From the NCBI GenBank assembly GCA_039111635.1, contig JBCAQO010000001.1:1426001-1490000 (forward strand): a stretch of DNA of 64,000 nt. Reading direction: 5' to 3'. The notes beneath the pieces are model-generated. The model saw nothing but the letters and a program-made list of their open reading frames with translations, ran no database searches and was not told the origin of the DNA. The translations under genes and the position numbers were made by a program. This document shows, piece by piece, positions 1 through 11,503 of this stretch. Numbering within the stretch: position 1 is the first letter of the stretch; each line of letters opens with the position of its first letter. Source of the stretch: Heterobasidion occidentale. Taxonomy: Eukaryota > Basidiomycota > Agaricomycetes > Russulales > Bondarzewiaceae.

Positions 1-461
1 TGAGCCAGACCCTCCAAAAAGACGCAGACGGATCCCGCCGAATAATAGCCCATCCAAAAACCACAAAGATAGGACCTGGAGAACAATCACGGTCGTCGCG
101 TAGTTGAGCCGTGGTATTCGAAGTTGCCCGAGACCAATGCAATATAACAGGTCTACGATGAGCCACTTTTGACCATAGCGGGAAATGCTGGTGGTATCTG
201 ACGCAAAGAAATACTGCAAAAAGTCGAATACTTTAATGGCCTGTAGACGAACTCGTGAGTACAATGAATAGTGAAGAAGTGCGATGCCAGGATGCTGTGG
301 CGCGTCGGAGGAACAACCAATCACGACTAAGAGCGCCAGCGCACCTGAATAAGGAGCCCAAAGCTCAATACATAGAGTCTCTGTGTCGGAGCATCGAGAT
401 ATTTTTCTGGAATACGCGGTTGTGGCTGGCTCTGGGAGGGCACTTCTTTAGTAGTCGACAT
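1..461 (-). CDS. POM152: POM152-like nuclear pore membrane protein, N-terminal part
   Basis: This is the 5' end of a gene that runs off the left edge. The ATG at 461 opens a short exon ending at a GT donor, followed by an acceptor near 248 (ctacag). The exons encode a short hydrophilic N-terminus, the segment PTQRLYVLSFGLLIQAIKVF, and then three closely spaced hydrophobic helices including KWLIVDLLYCIGLGQLRIPR. Fungal Pom152 anchors the nuclear pore complex in the pore membrane. It has a short N-terminal region, closely spaced membrane helices and a long lumenal Ig-like domain. Only the membrane-anchor part is visible, so the call rests on recall of the N-terminal pattern (QAIKxFDFxQY, LRIPRL). 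The lumenal repeats that would prove it lie outside the window. Confidence 0.7.
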
Positions 462-798
462 ATGGCCGTCACCGGCAGTTACGGTGGGGCGGTGTCTTCA
501 GAGTGTTAAGAAATGGGGCGGCGCGCTTGGATGGTTGGATGAGAATTGGAAGTCGTCGGTATCAGGTGGAGGAGGTCGTAGAGAACATGAAAGGAGCCGT
601 GGTGTCGCTTCACTTGCAGCAAATCCACGCGCCAGTTCCACGTGACCGCCCTACTGCCCTTGCAGAGACATCTTCAAAAGGTTCCCAAACAACAGAAATA
701 TAGACGACGATTATAGATTGTTCGGACAGGTGCAGGAGCCCAAAGGGTCATAGTAAACAACACAACGAAACAATAAACATAGACACCATATTCGACAT
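462..798. other. intergenic, POM152 promoter side
   Basis: This stretch lies between the POM152 start and the thioredoxin stop. It should hold the POM152 promoter and the thioredoxin 3' UTR. I see no coding segment or repeat in it. Confidence 0.5.
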
Positions 799-1526
799 TT
801 AGCTCAAATACCAGAACAATACATATGCCCCGACCAGAAACAGCAGTGTTTTCACCTGCGGATCCAGATTAGTAAACGAGGGAATAGCAGCGGCAGCTGC
901 GACGTCCCGCTTGGGGGTAGATGAGGACCCTGCGAGTGTATGACCCTTGCCAGAAAATGCGGCCGGCGATCCACCGGAGGAGTGTTTCTCGAGAGCTCGC
1001 TCGATGCCGCTGAAGGTGAAACAAGATCTTAGAAGAAAACACTGGGTTTCCCTTCAATCCACTCACTTCTTGTCGGCACCTCGGACTTGATCAACCTTTG
1101 TGGTCCCTTTCAAGAATACAAAAGTTGGCCTTCAACATGTCGCATTAGCTTGAATATACAGAGTGTGATTGCAATACGCTAAATCTTATACTTACATGGC
1201 ACTTACGCTGTACTGACTTGCAACGTCCCTCGCAGCATCGACGTCACACTTCAAGAAATTCACATTCGTGTACTTCTTGGAAAGTGCTTCAAAAGTTGGC
1301 GCGATCGCATGACACGGGCCGCACCTATGTGCAAGGCCTTTAGTATCCACATGAGACGGCTGCAGGTGAGGAACGCACCATGATGCGTGAAAGTCTATGA
1401 CCTGCCCACCATGGTCATCATCTCGTCGGCTGAGATACCGCACTCAAGGCTCACCGACAGCTTATCATTAGACTTTGACAGGATTCCGTTCAGCTGTGAG
1501 AGCGTGGTGACGTGGGTGAGGGCCAT
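799..1526 (-). CDS. tail-anchored thioredoxin-like protein
   Basis: The protein begins MALTHVTTLSQLNGILSKSN. Introns then lead into a thioredoxin fold with the active site W-C-G-P-C; the codons of this motif are split by an intron next to the Trp (exon starting near 1316). The sequence continues with CDVDAARDVASQYSVSAMPT, which contains the conserved cis-proline, and then FVFLKG. The last exon carries a low-complexity linker and ends in a hydrophobic helix (VKTLLFLVGAYVLFWYLS) immediately before the TAA at 799. Both redox cysteines are present, so dithiol-disulfide activity is expected. The C-terminal helix with no charged tail suggests a tail-anchored protein with the thioredoxin domain facing the cytosol. 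It is not the PITH-domain TXNL1 type, since no PITH domain is present. Confidence 0.85.
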
Positions 1527-1795
1527 TGAGACTCGAGATGGTATTGCAAACTATAGAACGTGGGGCAGACTGGGAGTGTTACAGGTGGTGACCGACAACG
1601 CTGACGCACGATGCTGTGGGCGCGTGTTGATCGCACGTGACTGCCACAACAGGACCAAGCGTCGACAAAACGCGCGTTGATTGCCCGAAGCACGTATTCC
1701 TCTTCTTCACCGTCACTACCTCGAGCGCCTCGCCCGCGATCTACCCCTTTGCATAACCATCCTTATACCTTAAGTTTTCTCTTTGTATCTGAATC
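1527..1795. promoter_or_regulatory. divergent promoter, thioredoxin / histone H4
   Basis: These 269 bp separate two divergent starts. The H4-proximal part is pyrimidine-rich (tcttcttcaccgtc, ttttctctttg), as is common just upstream of fungal starts. No specific factor site can be assigned with confidence. Confidence 0.5.
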
Positions 1796-2290
<495 letters not shown>

Positions 2291-2534
2291 ACTCCTCATT
2301 TATCCTCTTGTACTCGATTTATGTACCACTATCTGTTATAACATCTGCTACATCTGCTCTTAACCTCTATTACTATCGTGCAGTCCTGCATGAACTGATC
2401 AACCTTAGGCCGGTAAGTTTAAGACGAGCTCGTTCAACAAGCAAATCCGTCATAAGATAGGTATGAGTACATCTACATCTACATATACAAGGTGTAATCC
2501 ATTCTAAACAGTAGATAAACAGTCAAGGAGAGTT

Positions 2535-3368
2535 TCAACTGTCTTCCCCCATATGCTCGAACAAGTCAACCATCTTCTTCACTCCTGGACAGACGGCGAG
2601 CCTCACCTCTCACATTCTCCTGCCAAGATTGGAGTGCGATCCTCAATCCATCTGGCAATCCCACCGGGGCTCTGGTCTCCCTTACCGGCAATATACATAT
2701 GGCTCCTACTCCGGATCATTCTCGCCAGGCTGTCACGCCTGATACTCCATTTAAGCTTGCGCATGACAGGGAGAAGGGAGCGCGAAACAGTTGGAGAAGA
2801 CACCTCGACGTCGGGAAGGACGTGGGAAGCCTTTAAAGTCTGCAGGGTGTTAGGGAGGCGGCGGAGGTGCGATGATAATACATTGGAAGCACGGCGACGC
2901 AAGAGGCGGACAGAGCTTTCGTAGTTGATCACGGACTACAATCGGGGAGGAGGTATCAGTTGGTGAGACGTCGTCAAGCGCTACCGAGATCCTCACGAGG
3001 GAGGAATAGAAGTACAAGCCGTGCCTCCAGCGGCTTTCGATGTTGAGGCCCTTCATGACACCTCTGTGCACTAAATCGGCCACGGTTGGCCGGAGGGGGT
3101 CCCCGTGAACTCCCAGGGCAAAGAGTGAGTGTGAAACTCGAGAGGGAGCTACAACGAGCAGGCGAGTACGCTGTAAATAGGATCTGTGGCCAGAAGAGCA
3201 AGGTAGTCCGAGACGCGCGCGATTGCGGCGAGGTCGGGGATGTCGAGGAAGGATACTGGGCGAAACAGGATGTTCAAGTCAGTTGTACGAAAGGAATTGC
3301 AAAGCCGGACTGAACTGACAGATGTATAGAAGTAACTCGGGAGGAAATGTCAAGAGCCTGCTTGACAT
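2535..3368 (-). CDS. F-box protein (two apparent frame breaks)
   Basis: The ATG at 3368 starts SSRLLTFPPELLLYICQ, a typical F-box opening (the F-box binds Skp1 in SCF ubiquitin ligases). An intron leads to FLDIPDLAAIARVSDYLALL, completing the F-box helices. After LATDP the conserved continuation RTRLLVVAPSRVSHSLFALG is only reached by a +1 shift at a T-run (AAA on the + strand, 3176-3178). After ILAGECER the continuation VRLAVCPGVKKMVDLFEHMG needs another base at 2606-2607. In both places one missing homopolymer base restores a family-like protein of about 240 residues. The substrate is unknown. The gene is either a pseudogene or, more likely, affected by sequence errors. Confidence 0.65.
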
Positions 3369-4070
3369 GGCACTGAAAGGTGAAGGGGTATATTTCGTGA
3401 ATTAACTGTGCCTTGCGATGAGAGCGCACTGTCGCGCGAGAGCGGGTGGAAGAGGGAGCTGCGTTGAATGTGCCGCAGTCTTGCCGCACATGACCACTAC
3501 ATGACCGCACATTTGCTCGAAGCGGCTATGACGTAAGCAATTCACTCTAGTTTTGGTAAACCGAGTTGGATGTCGAGCTCCCTCTCAGCCTCGCGGTCAG
3601 AAAGAAGTCGCGTCCTTGATGGCCATCTTCAAAGGTTCATACTGATGGACTGAACAGATCCGAGACTTGCTGACCTGTACAGCGTGCTTTCCGTGCCGTC
3701 GATTGAGTGCGGACCCATCTTGGCGTTATTCTACTTCAGTTTGGACCAGGCAACGCGCTGATCTACCAGGATTTACCGGACTTGCCATGGATGAAAATTG
3801 GAAGTATATACCGAGCGGTGGCTGCTTCGTGGAGATGCCATCGAAGCCGGATGCATGTTCGCCCGGACCTGTTTGGGTGTTCAGTATCCTTTCTGAACGT
3901 AGGTGACATCCCGGGGGGTGACATCGACCCTCGATCCGCACACTCTTCTTTCACCGTAGAATGTTTCCACCGTGAGCCCCTTCCCTGCCCGCTTTTATGC
4001 CTTTTATCTCGCTCTGTCTTGTCGACCGGCCTTTCCTCTGATCCCCACTCCTCCTCCCTCTTCTCCAGCT
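3369..4070. promoter_or_regulatory. divergent intergenic region, F-box / DUF6533 gene
   Basis: About 700 bp lie between two divergent starts. The part next to the downstream gene (3970-4070) is very C/T-rich, as in fungal core promoters. Open frames here (for example 3707-4078) have no recognisable protein features, and I treat them as chance. Confidence 0.4.
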
Positions 4071-6074
4071 ATGCCTGATACGATAGAGACCGCTCAGCAC
4101 TTTATCTTTGTGTGAGTTACCTCTCATCACCATAGGGATACCACACCACACGCTTACGATACGCACAGAACGCAGGTGTACTTCTGCTGTGAGTGATCGT
4201 TTCTCCGACGAACAACAGCCTTGATATCCACCCACTCTTTCGGGTTCATGTAGCCATGTGTAGGAATCCTCTTCCACTGCTCTCTCTCACAGCTTCCGCT
4301 AATGAGAGATGATCGGCAGATGCGGTTGTCTTGTGGGACTGGGTCGTCTGTCTCCCTCGCGAATGGCAGTTTGTAAGAGCCTTTCCCCTTTCCCAGGATA
4401 CCTGACTGAAACCTCTGCTACTGTCAGATATGGAGGACATCCTGGACACCAGTCAAGGCGTCTTATATATTTTGCCGGTAATTGACTATTTTCATGCCTA
4501 TATGCGCTTTCCTCACTTGCCCCTTGCCCTCCTCCTTCAGTTACTGGGTTATTGCTGTCGTTCCATACCTTCTGTATTGTTTCGTGATAGATCACTCGGA
4601 AGAAACTTGCAAAAAAATATACAAGGTAAGCTTTATTCCCCTTTAGCTAATTACATATGTAGATATGCCTTTTAGGTGCCGGTCGCTCTCGCCATGTGGA
4701 ATCAAGTGGGCGCGGAATGTACATCATATTTTTTTCTTCGGTGACAGAGTCTTGCTGATGTTGCGTACCCGTCTATTGCAGCTGTCCTGCTCATTCGGAC
4801 CTACGCCTTTTTCAATCGTAACAAACTCGTGCTATTCTTTCTCCTGTGTGCCCTCAGTGGCATGATTGCGTATCAACTGTTCGTCGCCACGTCGGAAATG
4901 CTCGGTACGTACCTGTTCTCAAATTGACTACCCATATATTCACGCTCGACGATGCTAGTCCTTCCGTTTGTGAAGCCACCCTTTGTAAGGCAGTTAGTTT
5001 CCCCAATAAGATTGCACGGACTGAAACATGTTACAGGACCAAGGGCCATGTCTACCAATGTCGAAACCTCATTCGGCACATCTTCTTGGTACGCTTCAAA
5101 TCTAATCTCGTCTTTCAGCATCTCACCTCACGCGCAACGCAGGCTTCTTCGTGAGTTGCTAAGTATAGTCGATGGCCATAAACAAGCGTACCAATCTTTC
5201 CTTTACATCTATAGATCGCCCCACTTGCATTTGATACCGTCATTACGCTCATGACCGTCTACAAAGCTTTCTATATTCGCCGTCATAATGGTGGCCCCAG
5301 CAGCAGACTCATCCAAACGTTCTTACGGGAAGGTGTCTTCTATTACTTTTTGATATCAATCGCGAACCTGGTAAGCAAATATCTCAACGTCAATTGCACC
5401 ACGTTCCTCTAACCCCGCAAAGATAAACGGCATCTTTTATCTACAGTGAGCGGTGCCAATTCCTCGGCATGACGATTTCTTTAACACTGACCGTATATAT
5501 CAGACCTCGACAGGTAATCTCAGCCATCAACATCCCCCTCAGTGTCATGCTCAGCCCTGTCTTAGCCTGCCGTCTAGTCGGTCTTCTCTCTTTTCCCGCC
5601 CTAATCACAGAAACTGACTCTTCATCATCTTGACAGATCCTTGACCTTCGTCAACGTGGTTCCGAGACAGTCTCCCACTCGGAAGGTACCATCCCTGCTT
5701 TTACTTTTAATTCCAAGATTTTTGGAATTCGCTTCGGTGGACCCCGCTCTGATAGTAACAGTAACTCAAGACCAGCTCCCATACGGTCCCACATCCGGAG
5801 TAAGACGTCGGTCCTCAACTCTGGACTCGTGCTGAGCACTCTGGGGAGCGTCACCGGGGGCGAGGCGTCCAGTCCTGGCAGTGTCGAGCTTCACAGTCTG
5901 GATGTCAGAAAGGCGATGACGGATGAGGGCACCGGGGGTCTGGGCCGCCACCATGATGACGATGACGAGGTGCCGGAGTATAGATCGGTGGACATGATGA
6001 ATCTGGGAATGGGGCTGAGCGGTGCGGTCCACGGAGTTAGAATCGATGTGGAGAAGCAGACCAGTGCTATATGA
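4071..6074 (+). CDS. DUF6533-type seven-helix membrane protein
   Basis: At least nine exons encode a basidiomycete-specific integral membrane protein. Recognisable pieces are AVVLWDWVVCLPREWQF (the DUF6533 signature), YWVIAVVPYLLYCFVIDHSE, AVLLIRTYAFFNRNKLVLFF, GPCLPMSKPHSAHLLG, FFIAPLAFDTVITLMTVYKA, REGVFYYFLISIANL, and INIPLSVMLSPVLACRLILD, followed by a hydrophilic Ser/Asp-rich tail ending in TSAI. Topology resembles seven-helix receptor-like proteins expanded in Agaricomycetes. The ligand or function of the family is unknown. One exon (5143-5150, GCTTCTTC) is only 8 nt and is required to read HLLG-FF-IAPLAF in frame. The cytosolic tail after LDLRQRGSE is unusually long and acidic (HHDDDDEVPEY). 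Confidence 0.85.
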
Positions 6075-6738
6075 TAATCGATAGACCAGGATGTCTGGAC
6101 CAAGGCAGGAACCATTTTCCAAAACGTGTACGAACTACTATACCACTCATGCCGTGTTTTCACCGTCGTGCTATCCGCCACCGCTTGCACGGGGTTTCGA
6201 CTTTTTTTTTACGCTATGTTACATTGCAATCCCTCTTGTACAATAGTTCTTTGTCAGTTGTCGCGCTGCCGTGTTTTTTCGTGTACCCTCGCATACTTAC
6301 TATACATACGCGAGGGATCCTACTGCACCATCCATCGATCCATCCATACATTAGGTATTTGAAAAATGGCAAAGAACGTCCGCATGGACGGCGAATTTAT
6401 TGGCGAGTGTCTGTGGTACGGATTGAGTGTGCTCCCAGATCGAAACGTGCCAATGTGCATATGGAAAGATTAATGATACAAGTGATCAGGTACAGGATCG
6501 CAGGCGTCGACGGCCGAAGAAACGCGAACTAGTCGGAAGGTTTAAAAAAAAAAGAAACGAAACGAAACACGCCGAGGTCGGGGGACGAAAGTACGAGCGG
6601 GTCGTCTCACGATCGTGAATGGTGGATCAGGCGGGGTCGTGAGTAAGTGTGAGACAGAAGCGGGAGCCCAATTAAAGAAAAAAAAATCAGAATACACGAA
6701 TCGAGCGAACAAAGAAAGAAAGAAAAGAGAGCAAAACT
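6075..6738. other. intergenic between convergent genes
   Basis: This is the tail-to-tail region of the DUF6533 gene and Zn2Cys6 factor 1. It holds purine-rich and A-rich runs (6540-6560, 6680-6730) compatible with 3' UTRs. No gene is seen. Confidence 0.4.
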
Positions 6739-9700
6739 CTAGACGGAGGGTTCGATACGGGCGGGCGGGCGGAAGCCTATGAGGGGCGGGACGAGGGCGG
6801 CGCTGGGGGCGGGGGCGGCGGGGGGTAGGTGAGGTACGGCTGGGAGGTGTTCATCATCCCGCCGCCACCCCCGCCGCCGCCGCCGCCCATCCAGAGGCCC
6901 TGCTGCGTCTGGTCGAACGTGAACGGGATCGGGAGCGCCGCGGGGGGGCTGTTGTGTGACGAGTGCGGGGAGGGCGTCGAGAGCGTGTGCTGCGAGCTCT
7001 GCGCGGGGCTCGGCTGCTGGTGTTGATGCTGGTGTTGATGTTGATGTGAGTGGGGGTGGGGGTGATGTTGATGTTGGTGCTGCTGCGGGTGTTGTTGATG
7101 TTGGTGCTGCTGCTGGTGTTGTTTGCGGGTGCTGCGACTGCGGCTGGCCCGTGCGCGGCCACCACTCGTACCCGGGGAGGTACGACGTCGAGGGCTCGAT
7201 GCCCGGGATATCGATGCCAAGCATGTGCGCGAGGATGCGGTTCCCCGCGACCTGCGCGCCGGGGCCCGCGGGCGCCGTCGACGCGCTGCGCTCGAGCTCC
7301 TCGAACGCCTCGCGCTGGAGGATGTTCGAGCTCTTCTCCTTGCCGAACGCGTCGTCCGCGCCGCGCTTCGCGCGCTCGCCGGGGCCACCCGCGCCGCCTA
7401 CGCCGCCGCTGCCGCCGCCGATGCCGTAGAGCGTGAGGAGCCCGTTGTCCACCTGGATCTTGGCGCCCTGCAGGAGGCCCCAGGCGCGGTGAGCGCTGGG
7501 CCATATCACCTGGTAGGGCGGTTCCGTGCGTTTGAGGTCAGCACGGGACGCGCGGGGGGGCGGTTCACGCACCTCCATCTCCTTCAGGCTGGCTAAGGTT
7601 TGCGACAGGGAGACCGAGGCCTGCACGTTGGACGGTCGGAAGGTCACTGGCGGGACCACGCAGTGGTTAGTAATGGACCGCGAACAAAGGCTTGCGGGAT
7701 GCCTCTTACAGGTGATGACATGCATGAGCCTGTAAAGGAGACGGAGAGTCGCTCAGCACAGGTTTTGTTCGCCGCACACGGCTCGTCAGGCACTCACCCT
7801 GCCGCGAAGAGATGCTGCGTGAGCATGAAAACGGCGCGCTGCAGGCCGAAGCGTTTTTGGTAGGCGACGACTGGGCACGCGCGCGCAAGGGGGGGGAGGG
7901 GTCAGCCCGAACACGTTGGTGGAGGCGAGACGCGCGGCATCTGCTCACCTATCGCCGTGATGCGCCCCGCCGCGCTCTGGCAGATGTCGAAGGACTTGAG
8001 GGCGCCGGCGTCGGACTCGCGCGTGGACTTGTTCGTCGCCGTTTTCGGATCCCTACGAGGCGCTCGGTCGTCCATCCCACCGGGGCGCATATAAAAAGGG
8101 CGGGACGTACCGTTCGGGCTTCCACTTGGGAATGCTGAGGCGACGGCGATCAGGGCGTGGAGACACGGCGCTGCAGGAGGACGGACGACGTACAATGCGC
8201 GGTGGAGGAGCATGACGATGTTCCAGTACGTCATGTGCAGCTGCAGGATGTGCGGCGGCGGGACGTGGCGCTTGCTCGCGGTGTCGTACGCCAGGCACTC
8301 GGGCAGTTCCGCGTACCACCTGTCGAGGCGCGCCTCGAGGTCGGCGAGCGCCGCGCGCTTCGCCGACGGCGTCGTCGGGCGGATCGTGTACACCTGCTCG
8401 AGGATCCGGCCGGTGATGACGCCTGGCGGCGGCGGCGGCGGCGGGGGGAAAAAAGGAGGACAGGTGAGCGGCGGAGCGCGGAGGGAAGGAGGCGCGCGGA
8501 GAACGTACTGAGCGTCGACGAGGCGCGGAAGCAGGCCATCACGCGTCCCGGAACGGGGGGGTAGTCGGCCGCAGCCCTGTCGACCGGATGGGGCTGCCAT
8601 TGCTCGTCCGCGTCGATCTGCAGCACCCTCAGTTGTAGCAACGCGCTCGTGAGCCCCCCAAATAGGAAAACATGCCGCACCTCCGGGAGCGGCGTGTCGC
8701 AGTTCGATTCCGAGATGACAGGCGGGCGGCCCATCCAGACCGAGGTGTACCTGCTCCCCGCGCCGGACACGGACATTAATTAAAAAGAAGCAGCACGCGC
8801 GCGCGAGCGATGAGATGAAATGAAATGAAATAAAACGGGAGAAGCGACGCGTACTTGTCGGCTCGCGTGCACGCCCACCAGATTTGCTTCCGGGCCTGCA
8901 GCTCTGTCGGCGAGAACAGGCTGCGGTCGTTGATCTGCCACTTGTCCGCGTCCCGGTGGAGCCCTAGATCGTACGCCTGGCATGGACACGCGCGCCGTGA
9001 GCCACGGTCAATCGAATCAAGCCACGCGCGGCGCTCGGGCTTACCATTCGGATAGCCATCCCTGCACGCAGTCGCGAGGCAAACATGAGCGGCCTAGATC
9101 GCACCGGCACCGATTTAAAAACCACCCACCGACATACAGCCAGCCGTGTTCCGTCGAACCTGGTGGGAGCGCCCGGTCAGTCGGCGGCGCCGACGCGCCA
9201 ACGAGGAGAAACACACGACGCACCGAGGGCGGTCTCCCGGAGCCCGAGGAGCAGCAGCGCTTGGCACGTCGACGGGCGCGAGTAATGGTACACACGATCT
9301 AAATTAGCCGCGATTCAGCGAAAAGTGTCACCGACGCGACGCGGCGCAGATCCGCCGCGCCCGCGCGCGCGATAAGAGACGGGGAGGGGCGCACGCACTG
9401 AGCAGCTCGCGCGCCTGCACCATGTAGGTGAGGCCCGCCTCCCAGATCGTGCCCTCGGGCGACGACTGGGCGTCCTCCGAGTAGCGCGCGGCGGTCGCGA
9501 ACATGGAGAGCAGGAGCAGGTTCGAGATGTGCATGCGCTCGGGTCGACGGGTGCCGTTCGCCGGCGTTCCGTTCTCCTGATACCTGACGCGGCGTCAGCT
9601 TGCTTGCGGGTGGCGCGCGCCTGCGATTGAAAACGGACTCACGAGTTTCTGTCAGAAAGATACGCGCGCGTAGTCAGCGGTCAGCGTCCGACGCGACGAT

Positions 9701-11503
9701 GCGATCATCTGCCGGTGATGGCAGGCGAGCGAATCCGGTAGGAAGAAGCACTCACGCGGCGTTGAACTCACTCCAGAACATCGTCTTGTGCACGACGGGA
9801 AAAACGGGGTGCACGTATACAAAGTAGAGCTCGAGCAGGTGTCGCTGGACGTCGAGCGGCGGCATCGGAACGTCCACGTTCTCCTCTGGGATGAATTGAT
9901 TTGCCGCGGGCGGCCACACACGCGCCATGGGCATGTTCCTGCATTGGCGAGGTGTTAAGCGGTGGCGATCGCGATGGGGCGAGTGGATTACGTGCGCGCG
10001 CGCGCGCAAGGGAGAGAGGCGAGGGAGAGGGCATGGAGGGGGGGGAGGGGGCACGTACCAGACGCCTCCGGCCTTGCGGTCGTCCGTGCGGTCATTTTGG
10101 TAGAGCAGAGACAAACCACTGGCCTTTCCGTGATATCGGACCTGGAGCCGAGGCATCAGCATCGACGAGGGGGATCATCAACCGACGCAGGCACGGGTCC
10201 GCGGTGCCAGCCATCGGTCCCCAGGGCGCGAGAGCCGACGCACCTCTTTGTTCTCGTCGAGAGACAGTTGGCCGAACATGCACGAGCCGTCCTCGCTCTC
10301 TTTGTCCTCTTCCGAGGAATCTGGGGCGCGCAGGTGTCGGGGGAGGGCGGTGAGCGGGGGTGGGGGGTGAGTGTTAGTGGCGGGATCGAACTGGAAGACC
10401 GGGTCACCTGAGAGCCTGTCCATTCTATACATGCGGTCCCAGTCGGGCTGGAGGGAGGCGTCGCCGTCGAGCCGCCGACGCTGTGGTAGCGAGGGACCGC
10501 CGGTGCGTTCGCGTTCTGAGGACGCGCGGGACGGACGGTGGCCGTTGTTGTTCGCGGAGGGCCCGATGAGGGCGAAGCGGGAGGACAGGCGGTCCTGCCA
10601 CTCGAGGGTGGGGCTGACGAGGGCAGAATTGTCTGGAAGAGGTGAATCGAGGCGCGTGGGATTGGCGCGGGTTGGAGAAGGAATAGGGGGTGGACGCACT
10701 GGAGGAGACGATTTCGCGGGAGACGCGGGATTGGCGGCGGGGCCGAGAGGGGTCGCGTGCGGCTTGTGGATCTGCGCTGTTGAGGATGGAGGCGAAGAAG
10801 TCTTCTTTGGTGACGGCGACGGAATGATTGAGGCGGCCGGTAGGGCCCTGAGGGAATGGGCGAGGATCGAACATGGTACGGTGGGGGGCCACGCCGAGGG
10901 GCCGGGAAGCAGAGGGGACTCACGAAGGGACCCGAGTCGACGCGGTTGAGGATGTCGCGCGCGAGGTCGTCTCGTTTGAGGTTTTTGATGAGATGGCGGA
11001 CCTGTGGGTCCGGGGACGCGAGAATGGCGCCGAGGATGGACTCGACCTGATGCCATCGCTGCTCGATAGCGTGGATGTATCCTTTGGGAGGACCGCGCTT
11101 GTAGCTAGGGCCTAGACTGCGGGGTTGGGTCCGAACGCGAATGGGGCAGCGGGGGAACACATACCAAGAAATGTGCAGGCTTGGGGAGGATGACCAATGA
11201 GTCAGTCGAGGGGAGGACGCCGAGGGGAGGAGAGAGAGGGGAGACGGACCGACGCCTGCGAGGGTGCAGCTCTTGCACTGCTCGCTGTCACCCTCGAACC
11301 TCTCGCACTTGCTCTTCGTCTTGCGGCATTGATCGCAGGCTGGCCCGAGTCAGCCGGGGGACGGGACGGGGCGGGGTGTGTGGGACGTGGAGAAGGGGCG
11401 CACCTCTGCTGCTGCGCTTCCTGCTGGAGGCGGCTTCTGTGGGATGTACACCCTGGTCGTCGTCGGAGGCATCAGACTCGTGAAAGGACTGGTCGTTGGA
11501 CAT
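6739..11503 (-). CDS. Zn(II)2Cys6 transcription factor 1 with fungal_trans domain
   Basis: The ATG at 11503 starts MSNDQSFHESDASDDDQGVH. After an intron comes the binuclear zinc cluster CDQCRKTKSKCERFEGDSEQ continuing to CKSC; all six cysteines are not visible in one exon. Next are the linker GPSYKRGPPKGYIHAIEQRW, a Ser/Pro-rich region, and the fungal_trans (middle homology) region with ELYFVYVHPVFPVVHKTMFW, KQIWWACTRADKYTSVWMGR (read across exons near 8700-8930) and HILQLHMTYWNIVMLLHRAL. The linker plus fungal_trans layout is typical of basidiomycete nuclear activators. Its targets are unknown. The C-terminus is uncertain. One frame ends at 6739 (TAG). A His/Gln-rich frame ending at 6777 is reached if a 40-nt intron (GT at about 7179) is removed, and looks more protein-like. 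Confidence 0.85.
7018..7125 (-). repeat. His/Gln-coding trinucleotide-like repeat
   Basis: A run of GTTGATG/GTTGGTGCTG units codes, on the minus strand, for alternating His and Gln (frame ending at 6777). In the competing frame it codes for Pro/Ala/Thr/Ser. A short poly-Gly tract follows near 6858-6890. Such tracts are common in activation domains and prone to length change. Confidence 0.7.

Noticed and set aside
8800..8835. Short GAAAT/GAGAT repeat (atgagatgaaatgaaatgaaataaaa) as a possible regulatory repeat
   Set aside because: It lies within an intron of Zn2Cys6 factor 1 and is a trivial microsatellite.
10156..11160. Long minus-strand open frames of 290-330 codons inside Zn2Cys6 factor 1
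   Set aside because: Parts of these frames are real exons, but the full-length frames run through introns. Much of the length comes from Pro/Ser/Arg-rich GC-biased reading, not a separate gene.
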